Assembly: GCF_000237925.1 (NCBI RefSeq)
Contig: NC_031496.1
Location: 23,534,851-23,598,850, forward strand
Source of the DNA: Schistosoma mansoni
Taxonomy: Eukaryota > Platyhelminthes > Trematoda > Strigeidida > Schistosomatidae
Direction: 5' to 3'
DNA: 64,000 bases
Position numbers and translations under genes: made by a program. The notes under the pieces were generated by a model. The model saw only the letters and a program-made list of their open reading frames with translations. It was not told the origin of the DNA and did no database searches. This document shows, piece by piece, positions 1 through 8,875 of this stretch. Numbering within the stretch: the first letter of the stretch is position 1; each line of letters begins with the position of its first letter.

Positions 1-468
1 TCAAGGTGGGAATTTACAAAACGAATGTCGAGACAGTTCTACTGTACGGAGCTGAAACATGGAGAACTACCACAACCATCATGAAAATATGACAAGTATT
101 TATAAACAGTTGTCTACACAAGATACGGAGTGTCAGTTGGCGAGATACCATCAGCAACAGCCTACTGTGGGAGAGGACAAACCAGCTTCCAGCTGAAGAT
201 GAAATTAGGAGGTGAGTAGGACATACATAACGGAAATCACCAAACTGCATCATGAAGCAAGGCCAAACTTAGAATCGTGAAGGGAAATGTAAAAGAGGAA
301 AACCAAAGAACACATTGCCGTGAGAATTGGAATCAGACACAAACAGAATGGATAGCAACTGGAAAGAACTGGAAAGGATTGCCCAGGACGGGGTTGGATG
401 GAGAATGGTGGTGAGTAGCCTATGCTCCTTCACGAGGATTAACAAGTGTAAGCCAGTAAGATATAAGA
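1..468 (+). mobile_element. LINE (non-LTR retrotransposon) 3' end, cut by window edge
   Basis: The window opens inside the C-terminal part of a LINE reverse-transcriptase ORF. The frame from about position 4 reads KTNVETVLLYGAETWRTTTT, the post-RT signature of several animal LINEs, and is interrupted by a TGA near 90. Further conserved pieces follow in shifted frames: '[19 protein letters not shown]' at about 150-215 and '[20 protein letters not shown]' at about 355-415. It ends with a short GTAAG-rich tail. The same 3' end recurs at 8765-8875 (minus), 43020-43430 (minus) and 56565-56875 (plus). It is a dead copy; the clade was not settled. Confidence 0.8.
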
Positions 469-1516
469 AATATTGATTTATTAGAGTTCTCGTGCAACCA
501 TCTTTCAGGATTTCGGATGTAATCTGTTGAATATATTGAACTATCAGTCGAGATTTATGTTTTTTGAATTGTTTAAAGGATTCTAGACTTTTCTGATCTA
601 GCTGGTGTAATTAAATTCATGACAATGAGATGGTATAAATAATATGAAATAGCTTTTAAATTGTGGTTTCTTGTAAGCTGCCTACAACCATAATCGTATT
701 TAAATATCACATAATTCAAAATAAATACAATTCTACACACTTTATCTTTTCTGTGTTTATCTTCGAACGATCAAAAACATGTCACATTACATAAATACTG
801 ACAATCATTACCATTTTCATTATCTTAGTTACCAGTGTCTATTTCGTAATGTCTGTGAGAATTGGATGAGAAACAATGACTTAAAAAATGATTTCATACT
901 GTTATATCACGAGGAGAATTGTGAATGGTAACTTTGAGGACTATTTCGAGACCAATATGATATGTATATTTCCTATTGTATAATTGTTAAGTAACTAAAC
1001 TATTCACATTCGTGTCCCTCTTATTGTAAGCTTTATTTAGACCTATAGACTATTATTATACGATTTACCATTCCTGAGTTATCCCTAGTCTATTAATTAC
1101 CGTTCCCCCTATTCATAGCCACATTTGGCCAAATCTTGTACAAATGTTATTTTCTATTTTATGGTACGATGTGGTCAGTTTGTTTGGTATATAAATCCAG
1201 TATGTTTGAGAATAATGATTCATATTGCAGGGACTGTTGTTGGTGTTCTGAACTTAACTAGCTGGGCTAGGCAGAAGCAGGACCGACAAGTACTCAGGAC
1301 TGCTCATAGGTGTTTTATGTTTCACTGGTCCGATCAATAAATCACTCCTGTCTAATAGGCGAGCCACACGATATAACACATACTATTCATAATCAACGAC
1401 TATTTTGATTCATCTTACAGCAATAAGAGATACCCAAAACTTTCCTACTATTTATTACAGTAATTCATAACATTACGATATTTGTTTGTTGACTGTTTTT
1501 GTGTTTACTTGTTTCT
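469..1516. other. AT-rich intergenic stretch upstream of peptide gene
   Basis: No conserved coding, RNA or repeat signature was recognised. The short open frame at 1125-1340 has no family resemblance or splice context. Upstream promoter or untranslated exons of the peptide gene at 1537 would lie here, but no motif decides where. Confidence 0.4.
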
Positions 1517-1531
1517 TTGTTTTTATTTCAG
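1517..1531 (+). promoter_or_regulatory. 3' splice acceptor just before the peptide-gene start codon
   Basis: A T-rich run ending in TTTTATTTCAG lies 5 nt before the ATG at 1537. It is either the acceptor of an intron in the 5' UTR or a spliced-leader trans-splice site; schistosomes use both. It supports the ATG at 1537 as the true start. Confidence 0.65.
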
Positions 1532-1536
1532 TAGAA

Positions 1537-1608
1537 ATGAACAAGTTGTCATTGATACAATTGTTTATAATCATTCTTGTTACTTTGACAATCAAAATAA
1601 ACGGTGAT
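1537..1608 (+). CDS. Secreted neuropeptide-type precursor, exon 1 (signal peptide)
   Basis: This exon encodes residues 1-24 of the precursor completed at 6297-6617. The translation MNKLSLIQLFIIILVTLTIK (then INGD) is a textbook signal peptide: Lys near the start, a hydrophobic core LIQLFIIILVTLTI, and a small-residue end. It stops in phase 0 at a consensus donor GTAAGT (1609-1614). An acceptor-like TTTCAG lies 5 nt upstream of the ATG, so the coding exon is bounded on both sides. The next exon also begins in phase 0, so the join leaves the frame open. Having the signal peptide alone on a short first exon is common for peptide precursors. The exon is too short to show as a conventional ORF. 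The main description is under exon 2. Confidence 0.82.
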
Positions 1609-1659
1609 GTAAGTTTCTGTCTTAATTATTATTTTTTGTAAATACTTTGTAAATACACT

Positions 1660-1832
1660 GTTGGATGCCGGCTGACTCAGTAGTCCATCGGTTAATTGCT
1701 CTGGCGCGAGACTGGTAGGTTCTGGGTTCGAGTCCCTCGAGGTGGGATCGTGGATGCGCACTGCTGAGGAGTCCCACAATAGGACAAGACGACTGTCCAG
1801 TGCCTCCAGAAAAACAGTGAAAATCTCTCATA
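1660..1832 (+). repeat. Family B SINE (tRNA-like head + hammerhead), defective ribozyme
   Basis: The tRNA-like head (GTTGGATGCCGGCTGACTCA, then a B-box-like GGTTCGAGTCC at 1725-1735) is followed by the hammerhead block at 1757-1803. Helix I (GCACTG/CAGTGC), CTGAGGA and helix II are present, but the GAAA box reads AAGA, so it should not cleave. It begins about 50 bases inside intron 1 of the peptide gene. Confidence 0.8.
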
Positions 1833-1849
1833 TAAACCATCCAATTTGA

Positions 1850-2112
1850 TTTCATTTTGTATTGTTTGTTTGAATCTTCCCATTGATGTTTAGGACTGCA
1901 TCATAGTGGCATATGTGCATCCTCGATATTGCCTTAAATCACAAGCATCATAAGAAAAGATAGATGGTAGCTAGCAATGGAATCCAGGAATCGCGTTTCA
2001 TCCTATTTTGGGAGTACCTGCATCCTAGAATCGATGTTCACTTTGGGACTCGAACCCAGTACCAATCTCTTCAAACGACATCATGTTATCCACTTAGCTA
2101 CTGAGGTGCAAT
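1850..2112 (-). repeat. SM-alpha SINE (family A), minus strand, ribozyme core deleted
   Basis: On the minus strand the order is: tRNA-like head with box B GGTTCGAGTCC, the conserved 'GTGAACATCGATTCTAGGATG' analogue (shortened here), then CCAAAATAGGATGAAACGCG and TCCTGGATTCCATTGCTAGC, and a tail ending AAGATTCAAACAAACAATAC. The segment that would hold helix I 5' strand and CUGANGA is absent, leaving only helix II 3' half, the GAAA box and the cleavage region. Confidence 0.8.
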
Positions 2113-2131
2113 GTTTTATGGTGTAGGAGTA

Positions 2132-2578
2132 GGTTGAAAGAAAGCTAGGGGTGGCCAGATCACAACGTGGCACAAATTCATGAAGTCATTGACAAGTGAC
2201 TGAGCCATGTTGTTAGGTGTAGACTACCTGGTTAAGACCCGCGAGATGATAGCAATCGATGGTTAGAGACCTTGAATGACATGGCTCAAAATCGTTTACA
2301 ATGGAGAAGGTACATCCACTCTTTGTGTTCTACCAAATTCTAATCTTCTGAATTCTTCACGTCTCTATCGTTTTTCTCTTTGCAAATTTATTTCACTGGA
2401 TTATACTCTTTGAATAACATCTTCAAACTCTAATCTTTCACAATAATACTTATACTCTTACTACTTCTACCACTATGGGATTTGAATCGACAACTGGATC
2501 TCTGTGCTAATGTGGTATGGCAACTCGAACTGATGTACGTACGTACGAGGTTCTACGTTATGACTGACTGACTGACTT
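2132..2578 (+). mobile_element. RTE (SR2-like) LINE 3' end fragment
   Basis: It matches the 3' end of the RTE-like LINE at 28661-31430: 'GCTAGGGGTGGCCAGATCAC', 'AATGACATGGCTCAAAATCG', then the 3' UTR and a terminal TGACTGACTGACTGAC tail at 2561-2577. It is strongly 5' truncated and has no intact ORF. Confidence 0.8.
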
Positions 2579-2914
2579 AGTTACTGATTCAAAGCATATA
2601 TTGTAAGTATAAAAATATACAGGCTCTTATACATCTCAATTTGTATTCTTATACATATAGCTAAATGATAAACAATACAGATCTTAATGTGTAGTAAACT
2701 AGAAATCTTTGTATTTCACAGAATACCAATATTCCTGTAAAAAGAGATTGATTCCATACTTCTTTTCTCATTTTAAGTAGTACTAATGATAATAATCCAG
2801 TAAACATTAATTATAATTCATTTATGTCATTAATAATGGTCAGTATAATTAATGATCAAGATAGATCCTTAAATTTATCAACTTCCAAGTGAGTATCATT
2901 CTAAGAAAATATCA

Positions 2915-3112
2915 TTCATCTATGGAGGTTTGTTCTCTGAACTGGATGATTTGTTCCTGGATTTTTCATCATTCTTCTAAACGACATCATAAATACAAAC
3001 TTCAGGTAGAAGTTTCAAGTTGATGATGATGATGTTGTTCAGAAGAACAGTGGAAAGTCAACAACTAAACCATTCAGCTCAAAAAAAAACTCCATCAGAA
3101 TCATCCACTTGA
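2915..3112. repeat. Inverted pair of family D hairpin repeats
   Basis: The left arm (2923-3016) resembles the family D unit on the minus strand (TTTGTTCTCTGAACTGGATG, then the CAGGTAGAAG end). The right arm (3017-3105) is the same unit in sense, including GATGATGTTGTTCAGAAGAA. Other family D copies are at 28565-28660, 34140-34245 and 59222-59315. See that family's finding for the hammerhead-like core. Confidence 0.6.
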
Positions 3113-3640
3113 GCTATAAATCTTCTCAACTGTCTTATCAATCATTTATTATGTTTGAAAAAAAATAAATCTTTACCTGAATAAAAAATAACGGAAGTTG
3201 TATCATTTCATTGTCATGTTCATATTTCTTTGTTTAATTACATAGAAATACTACTGATAATTAATAGATATATGTATATCAAAATATAAATAAAAAAGAA
3301 AAACGTAGTATATCTATTTACACACTTCACTAATCATTAATTTATATAGTACTGAAATCAATGATAAATGATAATGTCACCCCTCTACAGACACAAGCAC
3401 CAAAAAAAATACATCAGTAACTAGGCCGTTTTTTTAAATAATTCCCTTTTTCCCGGAAGTATTATATCATTCAACTGTTGATATTCGCATTTGATTTATT
3501 TTTTATTCTATAGTAACTAAATTATGGTTAGTGAGCTTATTATTATATATCGGGATTTAAAACACTTTTTTGACATATTCCTTTTCTTAATCGGTTACAA
3601 GAATTGAAATGTTGACTACATGAGTGGTTCTGTTTTCACA
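3113..3640. other. AT-rich intron sequence, nothing recognised
   Basis: This part of peptide-gene intron 1 has low complexity and many A/T runs. No coding or repeat match was seen. Confidence 0.4.
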
Positions 3641-3644
3641 AGGG

Positions 3645-4135
3645 GTTTTGTGGAGATTATTTAGTAATTTTATATAGTTAAAATCATTAGTCAGTTGAAG
3701 CTAGACCACCATGGAAAAAATTTCGTCCTATTATAGGACTCCTCAATAGTGCGCATCCACGATCCCGCCTCGCGGGATTCGAACATATGCTCACTAGTGA
3801 CTGTCTTCATGAGGTAATTCCTGGCGTTCTAGTGAGAAGTCGTGGCCAGTAGAACTAATCCATGTCAGGTAGAGACAGGTATCTACCTCAGCATAATGGA
3901 ATTTGGTCGCGCAATTTCGTGGATTGGTTGAGGTTAGATATTAACACCGTTGGATGCCGGCTCAGTGGTGCTCTGGCGAGAGACTGGTAGGTCCGGAGTT
4001 CGAATCCCACGGGGCGGGATCATGGATGTCCACTGCCGAGGAGTCCCACAATAGGATGAAACGGCCGTCCAGTGCTTTCGGGTTTTCCATGGTGGTCTAC
4101 CTTTAACTAACCCATGATCTTAATTATATAAAATT
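3645..4135. repeat. Family B composite: antisense arm + sense arm
   Basis: The left arm (3645-3785) is family B in antisense: tail, a shortened hammerhead, then the tRNA-like block start. The right arm (3945-4130) is sense: tRNA-like head, box B AGTTCGAATCCC and the hammerhead block at 4036-4076. The right core reads CCGAGGA rather than CUGANGA, and the left has lost helix I/III sequence, so neither should cleave. The spacer (3790-3945) holds family B upstream sequence. The same inverted layout recurs at 46202-46619 and 55733-56210. Confidence 0.75.
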
Positions 4136-4739
4136 CCGTTTTGTTTTCAAGATAAGATGGATAGAATTTTAGTGCTTTGAAATGGTAGAGAACTTTTAAA
4201 ACTTAGGTGAATATCGGTAATGATTTTATGCTTTTTTAGTAAAGTGATGTCAATATTTTATTGTCTTCTTGTACAGTATTATCGATTAGAAATTATCCTA
4301 TTCAGATAACATAAAAACTGCTAAAATTAGAGGTATAGAACAACTTTAAATAATGACTGAACCATTCATACACTGGTGTATACAACTATGATTTGTCATA
4401 TTATTATTAATAATGGCTTTGTCTTACACTAGTTATCGTTTATGTTGTCGTAATGGTTCCTGATAGTGATTGACCGAAATGGTGAACTCAATCAGCTTCT
4501 CATCATTAAGTACTGAATATTATACTGATCTAGATAAACAGTAAGTATTTCTACGAAAATGTTAAACCAATCAAGGCAGTTTGAGTCAACAATCACAATG
4601 AGATAGGATACGTCACCGCGCATGATAGTCAAAAGTACAAATTGATAGTGGGAAGACAGGTGTACTGATTGTACTAAGAATATTAAATTACGATAACAAA
4701 AGCCAATCTTGCGTTGACTTTCTCCAGTCGACCAGTAAT
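4136..4739. other. AT-rich intron sequence
   Basis: Nothing was recognised. The open frame on the minus strand (4492-4749) has no family resemblance and runs into the PLE fragment. Confidence 0.35.
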
Positions 4740-5035
4740 GTCCACTCAAACGAAGGAAAAGTTACCTAAGTTGGCTTCCTCTATGTGTATTTTTACAAAT
4801 TCAGCTGCTCCTGTGGAGATAGCTATATCGGGCGTACTACTAGGCAACTTAGCCAATGAATGAGTGAACGTCTACTTGAATATGGGTCATGGAGATCAGT
4901 TGGCCTGGTTGACTTGATTAATACTGTCGATTTACAAGTTATTCAGAAAGCTGAGTTCTTAACTCGAAAATCTTTATCAAACGGACATCAGAATATAGAA
5001 CAATCGGTTAGTAATAAAGGTCATTGCTTACAGTA
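4740..5035 (+). mobile_element. Penelope-like element fragment (GIY-YIG endonuclease end)
   Basis: One frame reads VYFYKFSCSCGDSYIGRTTR, close to CIYQFNCSCGASYIGRCSRD of the PLE at 40375-41968. This is the GIY-YIG endonuclease C-terminal to the RT in Penelope-like elements. Stops interrupt it shortly after. The region after it (AEFLTRKSLSNGHQNIEQ in the same frame) keeps some similarity to the linker before the element end. It is a dead fragment inside intron 1 of the peptide gene. Confidence 0.75.
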
Positions 5036-5291
5036 AAATGACACATCTATATGCATAACATTCAAGTACAAAGATAGATATGAATAAACATCATTTAAAT
5101 GGCAAATGATTGTTGATTGAATAGATTAATTACTAACCAATAAAAGCCAGTTCTGATTATCATGATTAGATATTGTTAGCCATACAATTCGAAATTTCAA
5201 AAGTGTTTCACTGGTTGATTGTTTAGACGGAACAGGCTAACAAGAGTTATTATTATCTTTAACTTATGAGGATGTGATACTTTTTTAAATA

Positions 5292-5545
5292 AATATAAGG
5301 TTCAAACAAAAAATACTAAGTGAATTTCAACTTCACCCCATTGCACAAGCAAGTAGCTATCAGGACTCAGTGGCCGAGTGGATAACGCGATGACGTTTGG
5401 AGCGAAAGGTACTGAGTTCGAGTCCAAGATTGAACATCAACTCTGAGATGCAGATACATTCAGCTGACGAGTCCCAAATAGGAAGAAACACGCGTCCTGG
5501 ATTCCACTGCTAGCCACTATCCAGCTTCGCTTAGCAATTATTGTC
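5292..5545 (+). repeat. SM-alpha SINE (family A) with near-complete hammerhead
   Basis: It starts with the conserved GGTTCAAACAAAAAATACTA block, then the tRNA-like head (CTCAGTGGCCGAGTGGATAA, box A-like), box B-like GAGTTCGAGTCC, the hammerhead (5458-5502) and the TTCCACTGCTAGCCACTATC flank. The layout matches SM-alpha SINEs known from schistosomes. Confidence 0.85.
5458..5502 (+). ncRNA. Hammerhead ribozyme (SM-alpha type), one helix II mismatch
   Basis: Helix I is ATTCAG/CTGGAT (one G-U pair). The core is CTGACGA (CUGANGA). Helix II is GTCC/GGAA, so its core-proximal pair is a mismatch. GAAA lies at 5485-5488, followed by CACGCGTC, with predicted cleavage after C5496. The core is complete, so weak activity is possible. 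It lies within intron 1 of the peptide gene, sense to transcription. Confidence 0.7.
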
Positions 5546-5737
5546 TAATTATCTTCTGCTTCTTCTGATAGATATCAGTATCATATTATGGCTTACAGCC
5601 TTAAAGCAAAATATACTGGTATTTCCATAATTATTGTATAACTAACTAACTACATGATATGACTAGAACTCATATCTTTGAAAAAATTGATCATTATATT
5701 ACAATAAAAGACAATTTCAACGGTAGATCAGAAGTCA

Positions 5738-5824
5738 GTTTTGTGGAGATTTCAGTATTTTCGTAGTTGAAATCATGAGTCAATTGAAGTTAGACCACCA
5801 TAGAAACCCTGGAAGTACTGGACG
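5738..5824 (-). repeat. Family B terminal arm, running into gap
   Basis: TTTTGTGGAGATTTCAGTAT begins the standard antisense arm (tail, then the CCTGGAAGTACTGGACG helix I/III end), which is cut by the N run. The missing part would be the hammerhead and tRNA-like head. Confidence 0.75.
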
Positions 5825-6024
5825 NNNNNNNNNNNNNNNNNNNNNNNNNNNNNNNNNNNNNNNNNNNNNNNNNNNNNNNNNNNNNNNNNNNNNNNNNNNN
5901 NNNNNNNNNNNNNNNNNNNNNNNNNNNNNNNNNNNNNNNNNNNNNNNNNNNNNNNNNNNNNNNNNNNNNNNNNNNNNNNNNNNNNNNNNNNNNNNNNNNN
6001 NNNNNNNNNNNNNNNNNNNNNNNN
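5825..6024. other. Assembly gap (200 N)
   Basis: The gap length is probably a placeholder. It begins inside the inverted arm of a family B element. Open frames crossing it are meaningless. Confidence 0.98.
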
Positions 6025-6029
6025 CTTGT

Positions 6030-6240
6030 TTCCATTACTTAACACAATCCAAGGAATTCCTTGAAAAAGCTTGGACGAGATTGCCAGGCGAAACGTTGGA
6101 TTTACTTCAAATTCATTCGCTGAGATTTTACAAATATATTCTTCTTCCTATATAATGTCATACATCGACTCGGCACCCAAATACTGTGAAACTATTCGCT
6201 CTAATTTAGACGAAAGTTCTTATATATTCACTGTGAATTA
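6030..6240 (+). repeat. Family C repeat (PLE-terminal type), degraded hammerhead
   Basis: TTGAAAAAGCTTGGACGAGA, then CCAGGCGAAACGTTGGATTT and CATTCGCTGAGATTTTACAA match the units at 49895-50090 and 53427-53600, and more distantly 60836-60942. Relative to the best copy (CTGAAGA near 60841) the first core strand here reads TTGAAAA, so this copy should be inactive. It lies immediately upstream of exon 2 of the peptide gene. Confidence 0.65.
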
Positions 6241-6296
6241 TTGTCCAATCATTTTGTATTGAATATAAATTATGTTCTTAATTTTATTGTCTTTAG

Positions 6297-6617
6297 AATA
6301 CAGATACATACGATAAACGTGCAAGTTTAGCATATTTTAAACGTCGTAGTGAATTATCCGATTCTCCATCTTCATTATCATTATCACCATCATCATCATC
6401 TAAACGTGCAAGTTTATCCTATTTTAAACGTGGTCAATATGATCAACGATTCGAAGGAATACATCATATTAGACAAATTATTGAAATTTGTCCTTGTTTA
6501 AATAAAGATTATTTACATTGGCTTGAAGAAAATCTACTACTTAATAAACATACTACTAATACTAATGATGATGATAATTTGGAATTAGAAAAACGCGCAA
6601 GTTTATCTTATTTTTAA
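6297..6617 (+). CDS. Secreted neuropeptide-type precursor, exon 2 (peptides and stop)
   Basis: This exon encodes residues 25-130 and the stop. Three hexapeptides are set between Lys-Arg pairs: ASLAYF (33-38; KR 31-32 and 39-40), ASLSYF (62-67; KR 60-61 and 68-69) and ASLSYF (125-130) after KR 123-124, with the stop codon directly following the last Phe. Kex2/furin-type convertases cut at such KR sites, so three near-identical hexapeptides with free C-termini are predicted. No copy has the Gly needed for C-terminal amidation, unlike most flatworm neuropeptides. Residues 41-59 form a Ser-rich spacer; 70-122 form a 53-residue linker with a Cys-Pro-Cys (89-91) and a helical-looking DYLHWLEENLLL. 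The acceptor is TTGTCTTTAG at 6287-6296, phase 0. Reading frame, signal exon and processing sites agree. A YF-ending peptide family fits; I cannot place it in a named one. Confidence 0.85.
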   Translation, partial: NTDTYDKRASLAYFKRRSELSDSPSSLSLSPSSSSKRASLSYFKRGQYDQRFEGIHHIRQIIEICPCLNKDYLHWLEENLLLNKHTTNTNDDDNLELEKRASLSYF

Positions 6618-6738
6618 TAGTAAAAATTTGTCCATGTTGTACTACAGATACTACTAACTATTGTAAAAAAAAAGAAGAATGAGTAGCAACTAAAAGTATT
6701 AACATAGAACTTTATTAACAATATTGATCGTTTACATG

Positions 6739-6759
6739 AATAAATGTATTGGAAATAAA
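6739..6759 (+). terminator. Candidate poly(A) signals of the peptide gene
   Basis: Two AATAAA hexamers (6739-6744 and 6754-6759) lie 122 and 137 bases after the stop codon, on the gene's strand, in an A/T-rich 3' region. Confidence 0.55.
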
Positions 6760-6764
6760 CAAAA

Positions 6765-7620
6765 TTGTTCTCATCACTATGTATTATTATTATTATTTTA
6801 TTCAATAAAAGGTTATAAATTACTGTTACAAATTGGCCGTATGCCAATTTGTTGCGGTCTTATGTCAGGCTTTTCATTACATGAATTATCCACCAATCGG
6901 AATACGACTTGTCTAGTCTTAGCACTGTGCCAAAATCAATGACGTTCGACCAATATGAGCAGTCTATCATCCTTATTCGTCCCTTGTCCACCTAGCCCTT
7001 CCATTTGAGTCCAGAATACCAATGACAGCTTCTGCTATGCGAATCATTTATTCCAAGCATACTCGGTTTATATATCAAACAGACAGACCGCATCCCACCA
7101 TAAAATAGAAAATAATATTTGAACAAGATCAAGCCAAAAAGTGGCTGTGAATGTGGGAGACAGTAATCAATAAACTGAATATAATTTAGGAACTCCGCCT
7201 GTAGCTCCTCCAGGGGCTACTATCGGTCCCAAGCTCGGGTAAATGAAGAGAGTTGGGCATGTGGTTAGCGACCCCATCCCGTAGAAAACCAACTCACTAA
7301 AAATACGCTAACCAGATAAAAAATTTGGGAACAGTAATTCGTATAATAATAATCCATAGGTCAAAATAAAGCTTATAATAAGATGAATATAGATATACAC
7401 AATCTAATTACTCAATAGTTAAACAATAAGAATATATATATATAGAATAATCGTCCGTTATTAGGTCCTGGAAGTTACCTGTACTTACATTGAGGGAATA
7501 TACTCAAGACACACATACATACCAGCATAGAGTGTTTATATACAGTTCAAAACAACGGCAGTGGAAAAGTTCCAACCTTATCTGATAACTTCATGTAGGT
7601 TGAACCTAATGACGACAATG
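6765..7620. other. Intergenic, with one retroposon fragment
   Basis: Around 7190-7315 there is a GC-richer block (CTGTAGCTCCTCCAGGGGCT, then ACTATCGGTCCCAAGCTCGG) that looks like LINE 5' UTR debris. An AT microsatellite sits near 7433. Nothing else was recognised. Confidence 0.4.
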
Positions 7621-7621
7621 T

Positions 7622-7795
7622 AGCTTAGTATCTAGTTATACAGCTACTCGGAATTTGAAACGACAGGTACTGTATTTAAATCTCAATGTGAACATCAAAA
7701 GTAAGGTACAGATACATCCAGCTAACGATTCTCAAAATAGAAAGGGACACAATTTAGTTTCCCTACTTAAGACTCCGATTATATCGGACGATGAT
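7622..7795 (+). repeat. SM-alpha SINE, highly degraded
   Basis: Recognisable by 'CTCAATGTGAACATCAAAAG', 'GGTACAGATACATCCAGCTAAC' (shortened) and the AAAATAGAAAGGGACAC remnant of helix II/GAAA. The CUGANGA box reads CTAACGA and GAAA is lost, so the ribozyme is dead. Confidence 0.6.
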
Positions 7796-7845
7796 GATTG
7801 TTATAGAAATATACATGCCTCCAATCCTTGTATATAATTATCGAC

Positions 7846-8764
7846 TTAAATCATACTGAAAAATATAGGAATTAAAATAAGCCAAACACGAGAATAGAGC
7901 TTGAATACGTACATCTCGTACATTAGGTGACCTGGACAGACAATCAGAGGAACAAAGTGTAGGAGGTGAAAAGAAGGGATCGAAGCGAAACGAAATGATG
8001 CGCGGTGGAAAATCAGGTGCATCAACTCCACTTAACCAAGGCTGAATAGATAGTTAGAGTCAAACGAAAGTAAGTTAAAGGCATGTGTTGAATATGGTAG
8101 GGGATTAACACACATTCTCATCGAAAAGCAGTCAAGATCAACAAGAGAATTGTTGACAAGGTCAAAATGTGACCCGAAAAAGAATGAATAAATTGATCTG
8201 TCCAGAAGTTAGAATAGCCTATGTAGGCTTGACACAGTACCAGTGACGACAACACGTCTTACACTTCATTGCTAGTCACATTCCGAATATGATAAATGCT
8301 GAATTTTTAGGTTAAAAACACATTCATTATACAAGTAAAACAAGACTGTTAGTGACATTTCTTAGGCAATTGAATTGACAATTTACAGTTAAAAATGAAA
8401 GGCAGTAGTACTAAGATGAACTTCAGCATAATACACTTGATTGATGCAGTAAACCATTATTATTTTATTCTGTCAGTATGCAATTTGTTCAACTAATACA
8501 GTGACATCCGTTTGTTTCCGCATTACACAATAAATCATCGAAAAGACTAGCCAACAATATTTGTATATTTTCAACGACAAGATGAAGTGAAAATGTCGAC
8601 ACTGTTTCCCCAGTCCTAAAATATCCATAAACGATTTTAATAACCTGTAAGCGGAATTCTATATATATAATTCCAATTTAGAGCTTGTTTTGTGATACAG
8701 TTTGATGGTTTCTAAACTGTGTCTTATTGAACTTCAGCGTATTTCCCTAATTTTCAATCGGCTG
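7846..8764. other. Intergenic, nothing recognised
   Basis: AT-rich with short open frames lacking family resemblance or splice context. Confidence 0.35.
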
Positions 8765-8875
8765 ATAGTTGATTTGTTCTCTTTTACAGTAAGTTGTTGC
8801 TAATAGTATAAGGATCTGGAGTATCCAACCAACGGACATTGAGTATCTTACGTAGATAATTGACTATAATTACCC
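8765..8875 (-). mobile_element. LINE 3' fragment (same family as position 1-468)
   Basis: AGTAAGTTGTTGCTAATAGT and GAGTATCTTACGTAGATAAT align with the minus-strand LINE at 43320-43400 and with the reverse complement of 100-180. It is a short degraded piece. Confidence 0.6.

Larger units (their letters stand above)
1609..6296 (+). other. Intron 1 of the peptide-precursor gene
   Basis: A 4,688-base intron in phase 0 with donor GTAAGT at 1609 and acceptor TTGTCTTTAG at 6287-6296. It contains, in order: family B SINE (+), SM-alpha SINE (minus), RTE 3' end (+), an inverted family D pair, an inverted family B composite, a PLE endonuclease fragment, an SM-alpha copy with a near-complete hammerhead, a family B end running into an assembly gap, and a family C fragment ending about 55 bases before exon 2. 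Confidence 0.75.

Noticed and set aside
1690-1745. tRNA genes at tRNA-like, box B-containing segments (also 5370, 42040, 51720, 54380)
   Set aside because: They are SINE heads: always followed by the same hammerhead and tail, and the arms do not fold into a proper cloverleaf by eye.
5773-6155. Long open frames on both strands across 5773-6155
   Set aside because: They exist only because they run through 200 N; flanking codons are family B and family C repeats.
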